DNA from: Clostridium_I sp963725425
GTDB taxonomy: Bacteria; Bacillota; Clostridia; Clostridiales; Clostridiaceae
Direction of reading: 5' to 3'
Assembly (NCBI GenBank): GCA_963725425.1
Contig: CAVRYJ010000043.1
Location: 1 to 64,000 of the forward strand
DNA length: 64,000 bases
Shown: one piece after another, positions 18,361-27,261 of the stretch
How the letters are laid out: each line of letters starts with the position of its first letter
Numbering within the stretch: position 1 is the stretch's first letter
The notes under the pieces: generated by a model
Seen by the model: the letters and a program-made list of their open reading frames with translations, nothing else
Told to the model about the DNA's origin: nothing
Databases searched by the model: none
Program-made: the position numbers and the translations under genes

Positions 18361-19248
18361 TTATTTTATGGATGCTTCATAAATTGTCCGAATTGAATTG
18401 GATAGCATCAAATTGAATTCTTTGTCTGTTTGCTTAGCGGTCAATCCTTGCGATAATGCACGCGAAAAACTAGCAATAAGTTCGTGATTGTGCGCAAGTT
18501 TTTCATTTGCTTCACTTTGAGTGTATCCTCCTGATAAAGCCACAACCCGTACAACATGCGGATTATCCATTAAATCGTGATAAAAGTTATCTTCTGTTGG
18601 TATTGAAAGTTTAAGCATGACTTTGACATCTTTATCAAGGACAGATAATTGATTGAAAATTTCAGATTTTAATATTTTTTCTGATTTTTCTTTATCTGTG
18701 CTGTGGATATCAACCTCTGGTTCGATAATAGGAACCAACCCAGCTTCAGCTATTTTCTTGCCAATATCGAACTGTTGCTCAACTATTTTTCGAATTCCTT
18801 CTGAATTGGCTTCTTTAATGACTGAACGCATTTTTGTACCAAAAATATTCTTTTCAATCGCCCGTTTTAAGAGTTCATTCAAATTTGGAATCTGTTTCAT
18901 GAGCTGTACGCCGTTTTCAAGTCCAGCGAGACCTTTATCAATCTTTAAAAAAGGCACAACGCCTTTGTTCTCCCAAAGGAAATCCGCTGTAAATTGATCA
19001 CCAACCTTACGATCCATAGTGTTTTCAAATAAAATAGCACCCAAAATATGCTCCGAATTGAATGCGGGGTTGGTGATAATACGAGTTCTCATTTTGTGTA
19101 CCAAATTGAACATTGCTTCGTCATTTGAATAACGGTATTTGGAAATGCCATACTGCAAAAGTGCAGTATGAGTACTATCCCCACTCTGGCCCAACGCAGC
19201 GATAAACCCTTTTTCCGCATGGATTCCATCCATTTGTTCCTGATTAAT
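18361..19248 (-). CDS. fda: Fructose-bisphosphate aldolase class I
   Basis: About 295 aa, matching the Staphylococcus-type class I aldolase. The order KGFIAAL, SNDEAMFNLVHKMRTR, VVPFLKIDKGLA (with the Schiff-base neighbourhood), LVPIIEPEVDI and RVVALSGGYTQSEANEKL is characteristic. It cleaves fructose-1,6-bisphosphate in glycolysis without a metal ion. The first ATG in frame (19231-19233) has no ribosome site near it. The homologous N-terminus (MNxEQ...) aligns with an ATT at 19246-19248, preceded by GGGGAGGG. I therefore propose an AUU start, or an ATG mutated to ATT. Confidence 0.88.
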   Translation of the reverse strand: MNQEQMDGIHAEKGFIAALGQSGDSTHTALLQYGISKYRYSNDEAMFNLVHKMRTRIITNPAFNSEHILGAILFENTMDRKVGDQFTADFLWENKGVVPFLKIDKGLAGLENGVQLMKQIPNLNELLKRAIEKNIFGTKMRSVIKEANSEGIRKIVEQQFDIGKKIAEAGLVPIIEPEVDIHSTDKEKSEKILKSEIFNQLSVLDKDVKVMLKLSIPTEDNFYHDLMDNPHVVRVVALSGGYTQSEANEKLAHNHELIASFSRALSQGLTAKQTDKEFNLMLSNSIRTIYEASIK

Positions 19249-19572
19249 ATTACCCTCCCCTTTCCTTTTTATTAACTGAATAATATCTTGACTTTATTAA
19301 AATACTTCTTACATTCAGATATACACCTTGGGCACTATTTACAATAAGTATTCACTAACTTCATAGCCTTGTAACAAATGAACGTTATTATATAAATATA
19401 GAGATTACCCCCTCTTAAGTATATACGCACTTGGTTAATTCCAAGTGTTATTTTTCTTATGTACACAAAAATGGAAATCTCCGTGAGTTACAATCTGCAG
19501 TCAATAGTATAAACAAAATTATGCCTGTTCATAATATGATAGAAATAAAAAAATAGATAAGGATGTGGAAAT
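19249..19572. other. Intergenic region between aldolase and glycosyltransferase
   Basis: 324 nt between divergent genes. It holds the aldolase ribosome site at its left edge and AAGGATGTGGAA before the glycosyltransferase ATG at its right edge. I see no convincing consensus promoter, RNA or coding remnant. Confidence 0.4.
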
Positions 19573-20793
19573 ATGTCTAAAGTACTTTTTTTAAGCATAC
19601 CAGCTAATGGTCATGTTAATCCAACGTTAGGTTTAGTAGATGGATTAGTAAAACAAGGAGAAGAAGTAATTTATTTTTCATCAGAAGAATTTAAAGAAAG
19701 AATAGAAAATACAGGTGCTTCATTTAGAAGTTATGATGGTGTGGACTTAAATTTTTTAAAAGGCAAACATAAAATGCCTGTAAATGTAGATATTGATCAT
19801 ATCTTAAATCTTGTTAACAAAGGACTTGATTTTAGTGAGGATTTTCTTCAATCTCTTTTAAATCAAATTAAAGATATAAAGTTTGATTATATTATTCATA
19901 GTTCCAACTTTCCATTTGGGCCTATTATTTCTCAAATATTAAAAATTCCTTCAATATCCTCTTTTGCAGTATTTGCTACTCCAAAAGAACTTATGTCTAA
20001 AGGTTTCCCTTCTATGAATGAAGAGAAAATAAAAAATCATCCAATCATGTCTAATTATAAAAGAATATCAGATAGGCTAAATGAAAAGTACAATGTAAAG
20101 ATGCCTACTAAAATATTTGATTTAATGTATAACAAAGGTGATTTGAATATTGCGTATATATCTAAATATTTCGTTTCACATATGGAATATTATAATGACA
20201 GTTTTATTTTCATAGGACCAATAATATATGATAGAAAAGAAAATATAGATTTCCCTTTTGAAAAATTGAAGAACAAAAAAGTTGTGTACATTTCATTAGG
20301 AACCGTATTTAATGATACAAATGACAAACTTTATGATATATTTTTTAAAACATTTGCTGATGCTGATGTTGTTGTAGTTATGACTGCATATAACATAGAT
20401 ATTTCTAAATTTAAAATTCCTGAAAATTTCATAGTCAAGAATTATGTCCCTCAATCAGAAATATTAAAGTATGCCGATGTTGCTATAACACACGCTGGCA
20501 TGAATAGTGCAAGTGATTTATTATATAATAATGTGCCTTTTGTTGCAATTCCAATTGGTGCAGATCAGCCATATATGGCTGATAGAGCTTCTGAACTTGG
20601 AGCTGCAATTACTCTTAATAAGGATACAGTTACACCCGAAATATTAAAAGAGGCTGTTAGAAAAGTTCAGACAGATCCAAGTTATCTTGAAAATATTAAA
20701 AAAATAAGTAATTCATTTAAAGAAGCTGGTGGATACAAACGAGCACTTGAAGAAATTGCTAAGTTTAAGAAAGAAAAAGGAATAGTTTATTGA
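19573..20793 (+). CDS. GT1 family glycosyltransferase, macrolide (MGT/YjiC) type, copy A
   Basis: 406 aa GT-B enzyme. The N-terminus KVLFLSIPANGHVNPTLGLV is the MGT-family start (GHxNP). The C-terminal nucleotide-sugar site shows KKVVYISLGTVFN, VPQSEILKYADVAITHAGMN and PFVAIPIGADQPYMADRASE. Family members transfer glucose or another sugar from UDP-sugar to macrolides, flavonoids or other small molecules, often inactivating antibiotics. The substrate here is unknown. A close paralogue is at 42970-44178, next to a drug-exporter-type gene. No gene is linked on the same strand here. Confidence 0.88.
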   Translation: MSKVLFLSIPANGHVNPTLGLVDGLVKQGEEVIYFSSEEFKERIENTGASFRSYDGVDLNFLKGKHKMPVNVDIDHILNLVNKGLDFSEDFLQSLLNQIKDIKFDYIIHSSNFPFGPIISQILKIPSISSFAVFATPKELMSKGFPSMNEEKIKNHPIMSNYKRISDRLNEKYNVKMPTKIFDLMYNKGDLNIAYISKYFVSHMEYYNDSFIFIGPIIYDRKENIDFPFEKLKNKKVVYISLGTVFNDTNDKLYDIFFKTFADADVVVVMTAYNIDISKFKIPENFIVKNYVPQSEILKYADVAITHAGMNSASDLLYNNVPFVAIPIGADQPYMADRASELGAAITLNKDTVTPEILKEAVRKVQTDPSYLENIKKISNSFKEAGGYKRALEEIAKFKKEKGIVY

Positions 20794-20848
20794 TAGTTTC
20801 AATTTGCGAACTAATATAGGCGACCCCTATTGAATGTCTAATTGATTT

Positions 20849-20886
20849 TTCCGAAGCTTATTCTAATGTTTTAATAAGCTTCGGAA
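20849..20886 (+). other. Perfect 14-bp hairpin without a T run
   Basis: TTCCGAAGCTTATT (20849-20862) and AATAAGCTTCGGAA (20873-20886) are exact inverted repeats with a 10-nt loop. The position, 55 nt past the glycosyltransferase stop and before a convergent gene, suggests transcript termination or stabilisation. A T tract follows only about 13 nt later (20901-20906). Confidence 0.5.
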
Positions 20887-20971
20887 AGAACCATAAAACC
20901 TTTTTTCGTAGGTCGCAAGAATTGGCTCTTGTGTACTACTCCTAAAGGAGCTAAATCCAGTTTACCTTCCT

Positions 20972-22039
20972 TTAGATCTTACTTTTTTTATTTCTTTCAA
21001 ATATTACTTTTCCTGCACAAACCTTAGACTGACCAAACCACATACATTTTGCGCAATTTAAACATTTGCCAGTGTCTTTGCCTTCTTTTGCATCATTTGC
21101 CCAGTTATTATTTATAAGAAATCCTTTAGCAATATCTACAAGGTCTACATCTGCTTCATTTAATATTTCTTCTGCAATCTCAGCAGAGTTAATTCCATTA
21201 ACCGCAAACACTGGAACTGAAACTTCTTTTTTTATTTTCTCTGCTGCGTAAACAGCATTTGAATATTTATAAGCTTCATTTACATGCGTTTCCTGCTCAC
21301 TCATAAATCCATAAGAAATATCAAGGAAATCCATTCCGTTTCTCTCTAATATTTTAGCATAATGTATTCCATCTTCTATTGTTGGTTCAAACCCTCCAAG
21401 ACGGATTCCAACAACAAATTCTTCGGGTGTTACTTTTCTAATTCCTTCTAGTATTTCTATTACAAATTTTTCTGCACTTTTGCCATATTCATCAGTTCTC
21501 TTATTTACTTTTTTATTTAGAAACTGGCTTATTAGGTATGCATGGCAACCATGAAGTTCAACCCCATCATATCCTGCTTCATAGGCTCTTCTTGCTGCTT
21601 CAATAAAATCATTTTGTAAAGATTTTATATCTTGAAGACTCATTTGATGACCAACAACAATACTTCCATCATAATTTTTATATTCATAGGGACTTGGACA
21701 CATTGGATGTTTTGATATTCCAACCACTCCTGCATGATGTATTTGGACAAATATTGGGCATCCTTCTTTGTGAACTACATCAACTATACTTTTTAGTCCT
21801 TCAATTTGATCATCTTCCCATATTCCAAGTTGCTTTTCCATTAATTTGCCATCAGTATTAATACAGGTAGCCTCTTGAATTATGAGTCCTGCCCCACCTT
21901 CAGCTAACTTTTTATAACGTTCTACATTTCCCGCTGTTACATAACCGTTATCGGCTAATCCTACAACCATTGGTGGCACACAAATACGATTTTTCATCGT
22001 AACATTTTTAATACTAAACTCTGTAAATAATTTTTTCAA
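20972..22039 (-). CDS. NADH:flavin oxidoreductase (old yellow enzyme family) with C-terminal Cys cluster
   Basis: 355 aa TIM-barrel FMN enzyme. The start LFTEFSIKNVTMKNRICVPPM, the segment FVQIHHAGVVG and the active-site pair in YDGVELHGCHAYLISQFL mark the OYE family. After the barrel comes CLNCAKCMWFGQSKVCAG, a cysteine set like that of 4Fe-4S members of the 2,4-dienoyl-CoA reductase group. The large C-terminal FAD/NAD domain of those enzymes is missing. It probably reduces an enoate or related double bond; the substrate is unknown. It appears monocistronic. Confidence 0.88.
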   Translation of the reverse strand: MKKLFTEFSIKNVTMKNRICVPPMVVGLADNGYVTAGNVERYKKLAEGGAGLIIQEATCINTDGKLMEKQLGIWEDDQIEGLKSIVDVVHKEGCPIFVQIHHAGVVGISKHPMCPSPYEYKNYDGSIVVGHQMSLQDIKSLQNDFIEAARRAYEAGYDGVELHGCHAYLISQFLNKKVNKRTDEYGKSAEKFVIEILEGIRKVTPEEFVVGIRLGGFEPTIEDGIHYAKILERNGMDFLDISYGFMSEQETHVNEAYKYSNAVYAAEKIKKEVSVPVFAVNGINSAEIAEEILNEADVDLVDIAKGFLINNNWANDAKEGKDTGKCLNCAKCMWFGQSKVCAGKVIFERNKKSKI

Positions 22040-22231
22040 AATTCCACACTCCTATTTAACTTTTTCTCTTCACTTAACTTTAAGCTTGTATATTATTATA
22101 TTATATAAAAGAGCATACTAACAAGTACTCACTTTTTAATGCCTTGATATAACAAAATAAATCACTATTTATAATTTTAATATAAATAGTGATTTATTTA
22201 TTCTATTAAGCTAAAAAAATAATTTTATAAA

Positions 22232-22360
22232 TTAGTTGTTAATACCAGTCAATGGTAAATCCCAACCATCGTCTGAATTGTTATAAGAGCTACACTTTAT
22301 AAATTTGTTTCCTGCTCCAGCAGCAAGTTTAACTTTTGCCCTACCTGAGGATTCTCTCTT
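22232..22360 (-). pseudogene. C-terminal fragment of an unrecognised protein
   Basis: On the minus strand an open frame reads KVKLAAGAGNKFIKC, then SSYNNSDDGWDLPLTGIN and a TAA stop (22232-22234). It has no start codon or ribosome site; stops lie just upstream near the end of the next gene. The composition looks like the end of a secreted beta-rich or carbohydrate-active protein, but I do not recognise the family. The rest of 22040-22231 is AT-rich with no other signal. Confidence 0.45.
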
Positions 22361-22378
22361 TAATAGTAGTTAATGCTA

Positions 22379-22966
22379 TTACATTTTTTCCATAACATCA
22401 GCAACAACGCCAGTTCCTGTAAAATTACTTCTTAATAATTCAAGATACATTCTGTTTCCGAACATGCCACCTGTCATGCTGTCTACTGATTTCATCATTC
22501 TTATTAGTATAAGCTTCTGTGATTCTATTGGCATTTTAGTCATTTCAGCAATTTCACTGAATTCATTAAATATGTCCTTTTCGATTTCATCAAAAGTATA
22601 AATACTTCCTTTTTCCTCTAAAGTATAATATATTTTTGTGTAGCAACCAGATATAAACTCATCTGTAGCATTTCTGTCATCATAATACTTTCTAAATATA
22701 AATTCTTCAAAAGGTGCTACTAATTGTAATATTCTCTCATCTTTATATATGTCTTCAGATTCATTGTTAAAAGACTCTTTTACAAGTTGCATTATTTGTT
22801 TTTTATTTTCTTTAAGCTGACCTTCAACCAAATAATTGCAACTATTTGTGCATTGTATTTCCGATTCTTTCTTGCTTCCACAGCAAGTTGAACAAATAAT
22901 TTCATTTAATGCCGGACATTTTCTTGAAAATTTTATTTTTTTATTACAAAGTATACATTTTGCCAT
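22379..22966 (-). CDS. Cysteine-rich zinc-ribbon-like protein of unknown function
   Basis: 195 aa. The first 45 residues hold eight cysteines (MAKCILCNKKIKF, KCPALNEIICSTCCGSKKE, CTNSCNYL), consistent with one or two zinc-binding knuckles. The rest is helical and acidic, with no membrane segment. I do not recognise a named family. The ATG follows AGGAAACTATTAA, a moderate ribosome site. The downstream flank carries half of a GAATCCTCA terminator joined to a foreign fragment (22232-22360), so DNA has been rearranged just after this gene. Confidence 0.7.
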   Translation of the reverse strand: MAKCILCNKKIKFSRKCPALNEIICSTCCGSKKESEIQCTNSCNYLVEGQLKENKKQIMQLVKESFNNESEDIYKDERILQLVAPFEEFIFRKYYDDRNATDEFISGCYTKIYYTLEEKGSIYTFDEIEKDIFNEFSEIAEMTKMPIESQKLILIRMMKSVDSMTGGMFGNRMYLELLRSNFTGTGVVADVMEKM

Positions 22967-23075
22967 TTAATAGTTTCCTCATTTCTTCAATCATTTCAAA
23001 TTTTAGTATCTTTTTTATCTTGAATCTAATTATTTTTATTATATCACATTAGAATATTAAAAAAAACTTGCGTAA

Positions 23076-23288
23076 TTATTTATTGCTTAAAAATCCCACA
23101 ATAGCACATATTATTATCATTATAGCAGCAGGCACAAGCATAAGTGCAAACATATGTCTACCACGTTTACTGGCGAAATTAGGTGTAGTCCCAATACCCT
23201 TCCTTTTATCAACAGATTCAGCTGGATTATCTTTATTATAATAGAATATTCCTAGTTTCCAATGTTTGGAATCATTATCTTTATTCAT
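23076..23288 (-). CDS. DUF5808-type small membrane protein
   Basis: About 70 aa. HWKLGIFYYNKDNPAESVDK followed by RKGIGTTPNFASKRG is the DUF5808 pattern (FYYNxDDP ... KRxGxGxTxNFA). It is followed by one membrane helix (ALMLVPAAIMIIICAIVGFL). DUF5808 segments often sit at the end of larger membrane proteins or stand alone; their function is unknown. GAGGTG lies 6 nt before the ATG at 23288, making it a better start than the GTG at 23297. Confidence 0.8.
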   Translation of the reverse strand: MNKDNDSKHWKLGIFYYNKDNPAESVDKRKGIGTTPNFASKRGRHMFALMLVPAAIMIIICAIVGFLSNK

Positions 23289-23499
23289 ATATGCCACCTC
23301 ACTTATAATTTATAGATATTAGTTAATCTGTCCTTAAATACACTTACATCATAACTATATATACCATATATTATCATTTTTTACCACACCTTTATAGTAT
23401 TATTTCTATATTCAGGAGTGATATACTATGGTAAAATTACTTATAAGTACCTAGACAAGAAATATTTGAGAAAATATAAATAATATTTAGGAGTAAAAT

Positions 23500-24158
23500 A
23501 TGAATAAAAAAATATTACTAATTACATTAATTTGTACTGGCATTTTTATAATAGGTTGTAGCAATAACCAAACTACTAAACCAATTTCTATTAATAAAGC
23601 ATCTCAAGGAAGTACAAAAAGCAACCACAACCATCAAATACAGCTACTAATACTGTGGATGAGCGAAATGATAACACTACCAATGAAGTAAATTCTACTA
23701 GCAATAATAGTACTACCAAAACTGCTGTAATTAGCACTTCCGAAAATAATGGTACAACCGCACAAAATTCAGAATCTTTTTTTGGACAATGGGTTATAGA
23801 AAAGGTTGCAGGATATTCCAAATCGGGAACTTATAGTACTGATGATATAAAAAAAATAATAGGTAAAACCCTAAGTTTCTCAAAAGAACAGTCAAGTTGT
23901 TTTGGAGATGATGCCAGTTATCTGAATAATACAGTGAAAGATCCTACTTACAAAAAATCAGTTATTACATCTGATGAATTTTTAAATGGCTGGGGTGTAC
24001 CTATAAGTACTTTGACTATAAACAGTAATTCTGTAACAGAAATTGAGATAGATGATGCGAAAAAATTTCCAGCATGCACATTTTTTATAAAAGATGATAA
24101 TACACTAATTCTTTACGGTGGAGGTACTTTTTTTGAACTTAAAAGAGTAATGCAATAA
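23500..24158 (+). pseudogene. Lipoprotein, frameshifted in an A run
   Basis: The first 63-codon frame gives a lipoprotein signal peptide (MNKKILLITLICTGIFIIGC, lipobox IIGC). It then runs out of frame after GSTK. The other frame continues with a Q/P/S/N/T-rich linker (QPQPSNTATNTVDERND) and a folded part (FFGQWVIEKVAGYS ... FFELKRVMQ) up to 24158. Adding one A to the A5 run at 23616-23620 joins them into about 219 aa. The mature domain resembles small secreted lipocalin-like or stress lipoproteins, but I cannot name it. It could be slippage-controlled, decayed or mis-assembled. Confidence 0.75.
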
Positions 24159-24273
24159 ACATGAGTTGAGCACAAAATAGATTAATGGCTTGATTAAAAT
24201 CACCAAGCCACTTTACATCCATAAAACTATAACCTTTTCCTTATCCGAGATGGTTATATAAGTCCACAGAAAT

Positions 24274-25713
24274 CTATTCACCCATTGCATATCTATTATC
24301 TTTTAGTATTCCATCTGCGCTTAAGTACCTTTTCACCTCTGTCATAGCAATTGGATTTAAGACTTGTTCTAATTCTTTAGAAGTTAAAATTCCTTTCTTC
24401 AAAACAATTTTTTTAACCTGATCACCAGTTTTTAATGCTTCTTTAGCAATATCTGCAGCTTTTTTATATCCAATGTAAGGACACAGTGCTGTTACCATTC
24501 CCACACTATTATTTAAAAGTTCGCTACATCTTTCCTTATTAGCAGTAATTCCTATAACACAGTTATCCACAAATGTCTTAGTAGCATTTTTTAGAGTTTC
24601 AATTGATTCGAAAAGGTTGTAGAAGAGGACAGGTTCAAAGGCGTTAAGTTCTAGCTGACCTGCTTCAGCTGCCATAGTTATAGTAAAGTCATTTCCTATA
24701 ATATTAAAGGCTACTTGAGAAACTACTTCTGGAATGACAGGATTTATTTTACCAGGCATAATTGATGATCCATTTTGCTTTGCAGGTAAGTTAATTTCAC
24801 CTAAACCAGTTCTAGGGCCACTTGATAATAATCTTAGATCATTTGCCATCTTAGATAAATTTACTGCACAGGTTTTTAAAACACCTGATACACTTACGAA
24901 TCCATCAAGATTTTGAGTTGCATCAATTAGATCCTCTGCATTAGTTACATTAATTCCAGTTACTTTTCTAAGATTATATATAATATTATTTAAATATTCT
25001 GGGCTGGCATTAATTGAAGTTCCAATGGCTGTTGCTCCAATATTTAAAGTAAGCATTTCATTTTGGGCTTTATTTAGTCTATTAATATCACGTTTTATCA
25101 TTGATGAATAAGCATGAAAAGATTGACCAAGTCTAATTGGAACCGCATCTTGAAGTTGAGTACGTCCCATTTTTATAATATTATCAAACTCTAGAGATTT
25201 TAACTCTAGAGCATTATACAAACGTTCAAGTTCTAAAACTGCTTTTGGAAGCATTTTTAGTATTGTAATTTTCCCAGCAGTTGGAAACACATCATTAGTT
25301 GATTGAGCCATATTTACATGATCATTGGGATGAACCGTGCTATAATCACCCTTAGTCTCTCCAAGTATTTCAATAGCACGGTTTGCAATAACTTCATTAG
25401 CATTCATATTTGCAGAAGTACCTGCACCACCTTGAATAGGATCAACTATAAATTGATCTTGAAACTTTCCAGAAATAATTTCATCACAGGCACTTATAAT
25501 TGCATTTCCAATTTTAGTATCTAACATTTTTGCGTCTCTATTTGTAATTGCAGCTGCTTTTTTTACCTCAGCAAGACTTACTATAAGATCTGGGTGAATA
25601 GCACTCCTGGTAATATGAAAATTGTTTTTGGCACGTAATGTTTGAACGCCATAATAAGCCTCCATTGGTACTTTCATACTTCCTATTGAATCATATTCTA
25701 TCCTTGTTTCCAT
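24274..25713 (-). CDS. aspA: Aspartate ammonia-lyase (aspartase)
   Basis: 479 aa, full length for the aspartase/fumarase superfamily. Signature GSSIMPGKINPVIPEVV, substrate loop GAGTSANMNANEVIANRA and HPNDHVNMAQSTNDVFPTA are all present. The MxxNxxE pattern and TRIEYDSIGSMKVPMEAYYG point to aspartase rather than fumarase. It deaminates aspartate to fumarate plus ammonia. With the fumarase at 61380 and the permease at 58448 it could feed amino-acid carbon into C4-acid metabolism. A promoter lies at 25758-25786. A divergent Lrp-type gene may regulate it. Confidence 0.93.
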   Translation of the reverse strand: METRIEYDSIGSMKVPMEAYYGVQTLRAKNNFHITRSAIHPDLIVSLAEVKKAAAITNRDAKMLDTKIGNAIISACDEIISGKFQDQFIVDPIQGGAGTSANMNANEVIANRAIEILGETKGDYSTVHPNDHVNMAQSTNDVFPTAGKITILKMLPKAVLELERLYNALELKSLEFDNIIKMGRTQLQDAVPIRLGQSFHAYSSMIKRDINRLNKAQNEMLTLNIGATAIGTSINASPEYLNNIIYNLRKVTGINVTNAEDLIDATQNLDGFVSVSGVLKTCAVNLSKMANDLRLLSSGPRTGLGEINLPAKQNGSSIMPGKINPVIPEVVSQVAFNIIGNDFTITMAAEAGQLELNAFEPVLFYNLFESIETLKNATKTFVDNCVIGITANKERCSELLNNSVGMVTALCPYIGYKKAADIAKEALKTGDQVKKIVLKKGILTSKELEQVLNPIAMTEVKRYLSADGILKDNRYAMGE

Positions 25714-26116
25714 AAAAAAATCACTCTCTTCCTTTTTTTCGTATCTTTATAATAGCGAGATTAACATGATTTCATATTTATGTAAATACTTAAAGATGAA
25801 TAACGAATAAAAGCTAAAAATATACATACTATTCTTTATTTAAACTAATTAATACGCAGTTTAAGTTCATTATATAAAGTGTAATTTTTTTCCTTATTAA
25901 TGTTAAAAATCATAATTTTAAGATAATAAAGTTAATATTCTAAATCTGTATTACTTAAAACTCTTGTATTTTTGAACTTGGAACTTTATTATATTAATAT
26001 AAGTATGAAATATAAATTCTATTATTATGTTAACTTCAACTATTATTAAAAAGAAATGAGGTGAATCATTAGCAAGGAAAACACAAAACTAGCTTTCCTT
26101 TAACTAATGTAAAGAA
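25714..26116. promoter_or_regulatory. Divergent control region between aspA and the Lrp-type gene
   Basis: 403 nt, very AT-rich. On the minus strand TTTACA (25781-25786), 17 nt and TAATCT (25758-25763) form a likely aspA promoter. On the plus side AGCAAGGAAA and CTTTCCTTT (about 26070-26101) can pair just before the Lrp start, and a GAGGTG stands about 60 nt upstream without an ORF. No coding remnant is seen. Confidence 0.55.
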
Positions 26117-26554
26117 ATGGACAAGATTGATTTAAAACTTATTGACCTTTTACAAAAAAATGCACGTTGTTCCCTTAAAAACTTAGCAAAAGAAGTGTTT
26201 TTATCCACACCTGCTGTATCATCACGTATTTTTAAACTAGAAGAGGCTGGAGTTATTACAGGGTATTCTGCCCATGTTAATCCACTAAAATTAGGTTATA
26301 ACATTAAGGCCTTTATAAACCTTGAAATGTCACCGAAACAAAAGCCAGAATTTTATCCTTTTGTAGAAGCATGCCCTAATGTAATTGAATGTAACTGTGT
26401 TACAGGAAATTATTCAATGCTTATAACAGTTGAATATCATACAACTGTAGAACTTGATATATTTATTGGCGAACTACAGAAATTTGGAAACACACAAACT
26501 CAAATCGTATTTTCTACAGCAGTGGAAAACAGAGGAATTGATTTGTCTACGTAG
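26117..26554 (+). CDS. Lrp/AsnC family transcriptional regulator
   Basis: 145 aa. An N-terminal helix-turn-helix (MDKIDLKLIDLLQKNARCSL, then LAKEVFLSTPAVSSRIFKLE) is followed by the RAM/ligand-binding domain (GYNIKAFINLEMSP ... NVIECNCVTGNYSMLITVEY). Lrp proteins form octamers that respond to amino acids. Divergence from aspA suggests control of aspartate breakdown; this is inference. The ribosome site before the ATG is weak (AAAGAA). The gene ends 1 nt before the convergent isochorismatase gene. Confidence 0.9.
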   Translation: MDKIDLKLIDLLQKNARCSLKNLAKEVFLSTPAVSSRIFKLEEAGVITGYSAHVNPLKLGYNIKAFINLEMSPKQKPEFYPFVEACPNVIECNCVTGNYSMLITVEYHTTVELDIFIGELQKFGNTQTQIVFSTAVENRGIDLST

Positions 26555-26555
26555 A

Positions 26556-27089
26556 TTATTCTATTATTCTTCCTATTGTTTTCCTCATACTTTCTACGGT
26601 TGCAAATCTACCATTAAATATATTAAAGTTATAAAACTCATATAAATCCTTTGCTGATATATTTCCATTCTTAAATGTGGTGTTTGTTTTCTCTGGAATA
26701 ATTAACTTATAGCCATATTCAAATGCAACTTTACAAGTGGCATCAATACATAATTCTGTTCGCATGCCTGTAATAACCAATTGATTTATACTCTTATTGT
26801 CCAGATATTTTTTTAAATTTGTCTCTTTGAAAGCAGAATTATAAGTTTTATTTATTATTTTTTCATCGGCATTTGGGCTTACCTCACTATATATCTTCCA
26901 ACCCTCTGAATTTGGCTCTAATTCATCACCAATTTTATCATTATGTTGAACGTAAATTACTTCTACATTATTTTCTCTACATGTTTTGATTAATCTTTTT
27001 ATGTTGCTTATAACTTCTTCGACATCAAAAGGTTTTGCTAATACTAATGCGTTTTGAAAATCTATAACCAAAAGTGCTGTCTTTCCCAT
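26556..27089 (-). CDS. Isochorismatase-like cysteine hydrolase
   Basis: About 177 aa. MGKTALLVIDFQNALV gives the catalytic Asp, and TGMRTELCIDATCKVAFEYG gives the catalytic Cys with the usual cis-peptide region. The central Lys is in the NKTYNSAF segment. The family hydrolyses nicotinamide, ureido groups, isochorismate and other amides; the substrate is unclear. The start at 27089 follows AAAGGAGA with proper spacing; the longer frame to 27128 lacks a ribosome site. It lies next to a fragment of a second isochorismatase gene. Confidence 0.88.
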   Translation of the reverse strand: MGKTALLVIDFQNALVLAKPFDVEEVISNIKRLIKTCRENNVEVIYVQHNDKIGDELEPNSEGWKIYSEVSPNADEKIINKTYNSAFKETNLKKYLDNKSINQLVITGMRTELCIDATCKVAFEYGYKLIIPEKTNTTFKNGNISAKDLYEFYNFNIFNGRFATVESMRKTIGRIIE

Positions 27090-27140
27090 ATTTCTGTCTC
27101 CTTTATTATTTTCTCTTAGTTTGAACATTCACTATTTGTT

Positions 27141-27258
27141 TTAACAAATAGTATTGAAACTTTCCAAAAATTTCTCAGTGGTCATAACCCTTGCAAACAT
27201 TCCATCTAAAGATGCCATTATTTCAGCATGGATAGTGTCCCCATGCCTTGTTAAATCT
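27141..27258 (-). pseudogene. C-terminal remnant of a second isochorismatase-like gene
   Basis: The minus-strand frame VDLTRHGDTIHAEIMASLDG then MFARVMTTEKFLESF ends in TAA at 27141-27143. It resembles the last 40 residues of isochorismatase-like hydrolases (HxxAL..L...F..V.TTE). It begins abruptly 4 nt after the jetC stop, so the N-terminal part was lost, perhaps when the Wadjet operon arrived. Confidence 0.6.
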
Positions 27259-27261
27259 ACC

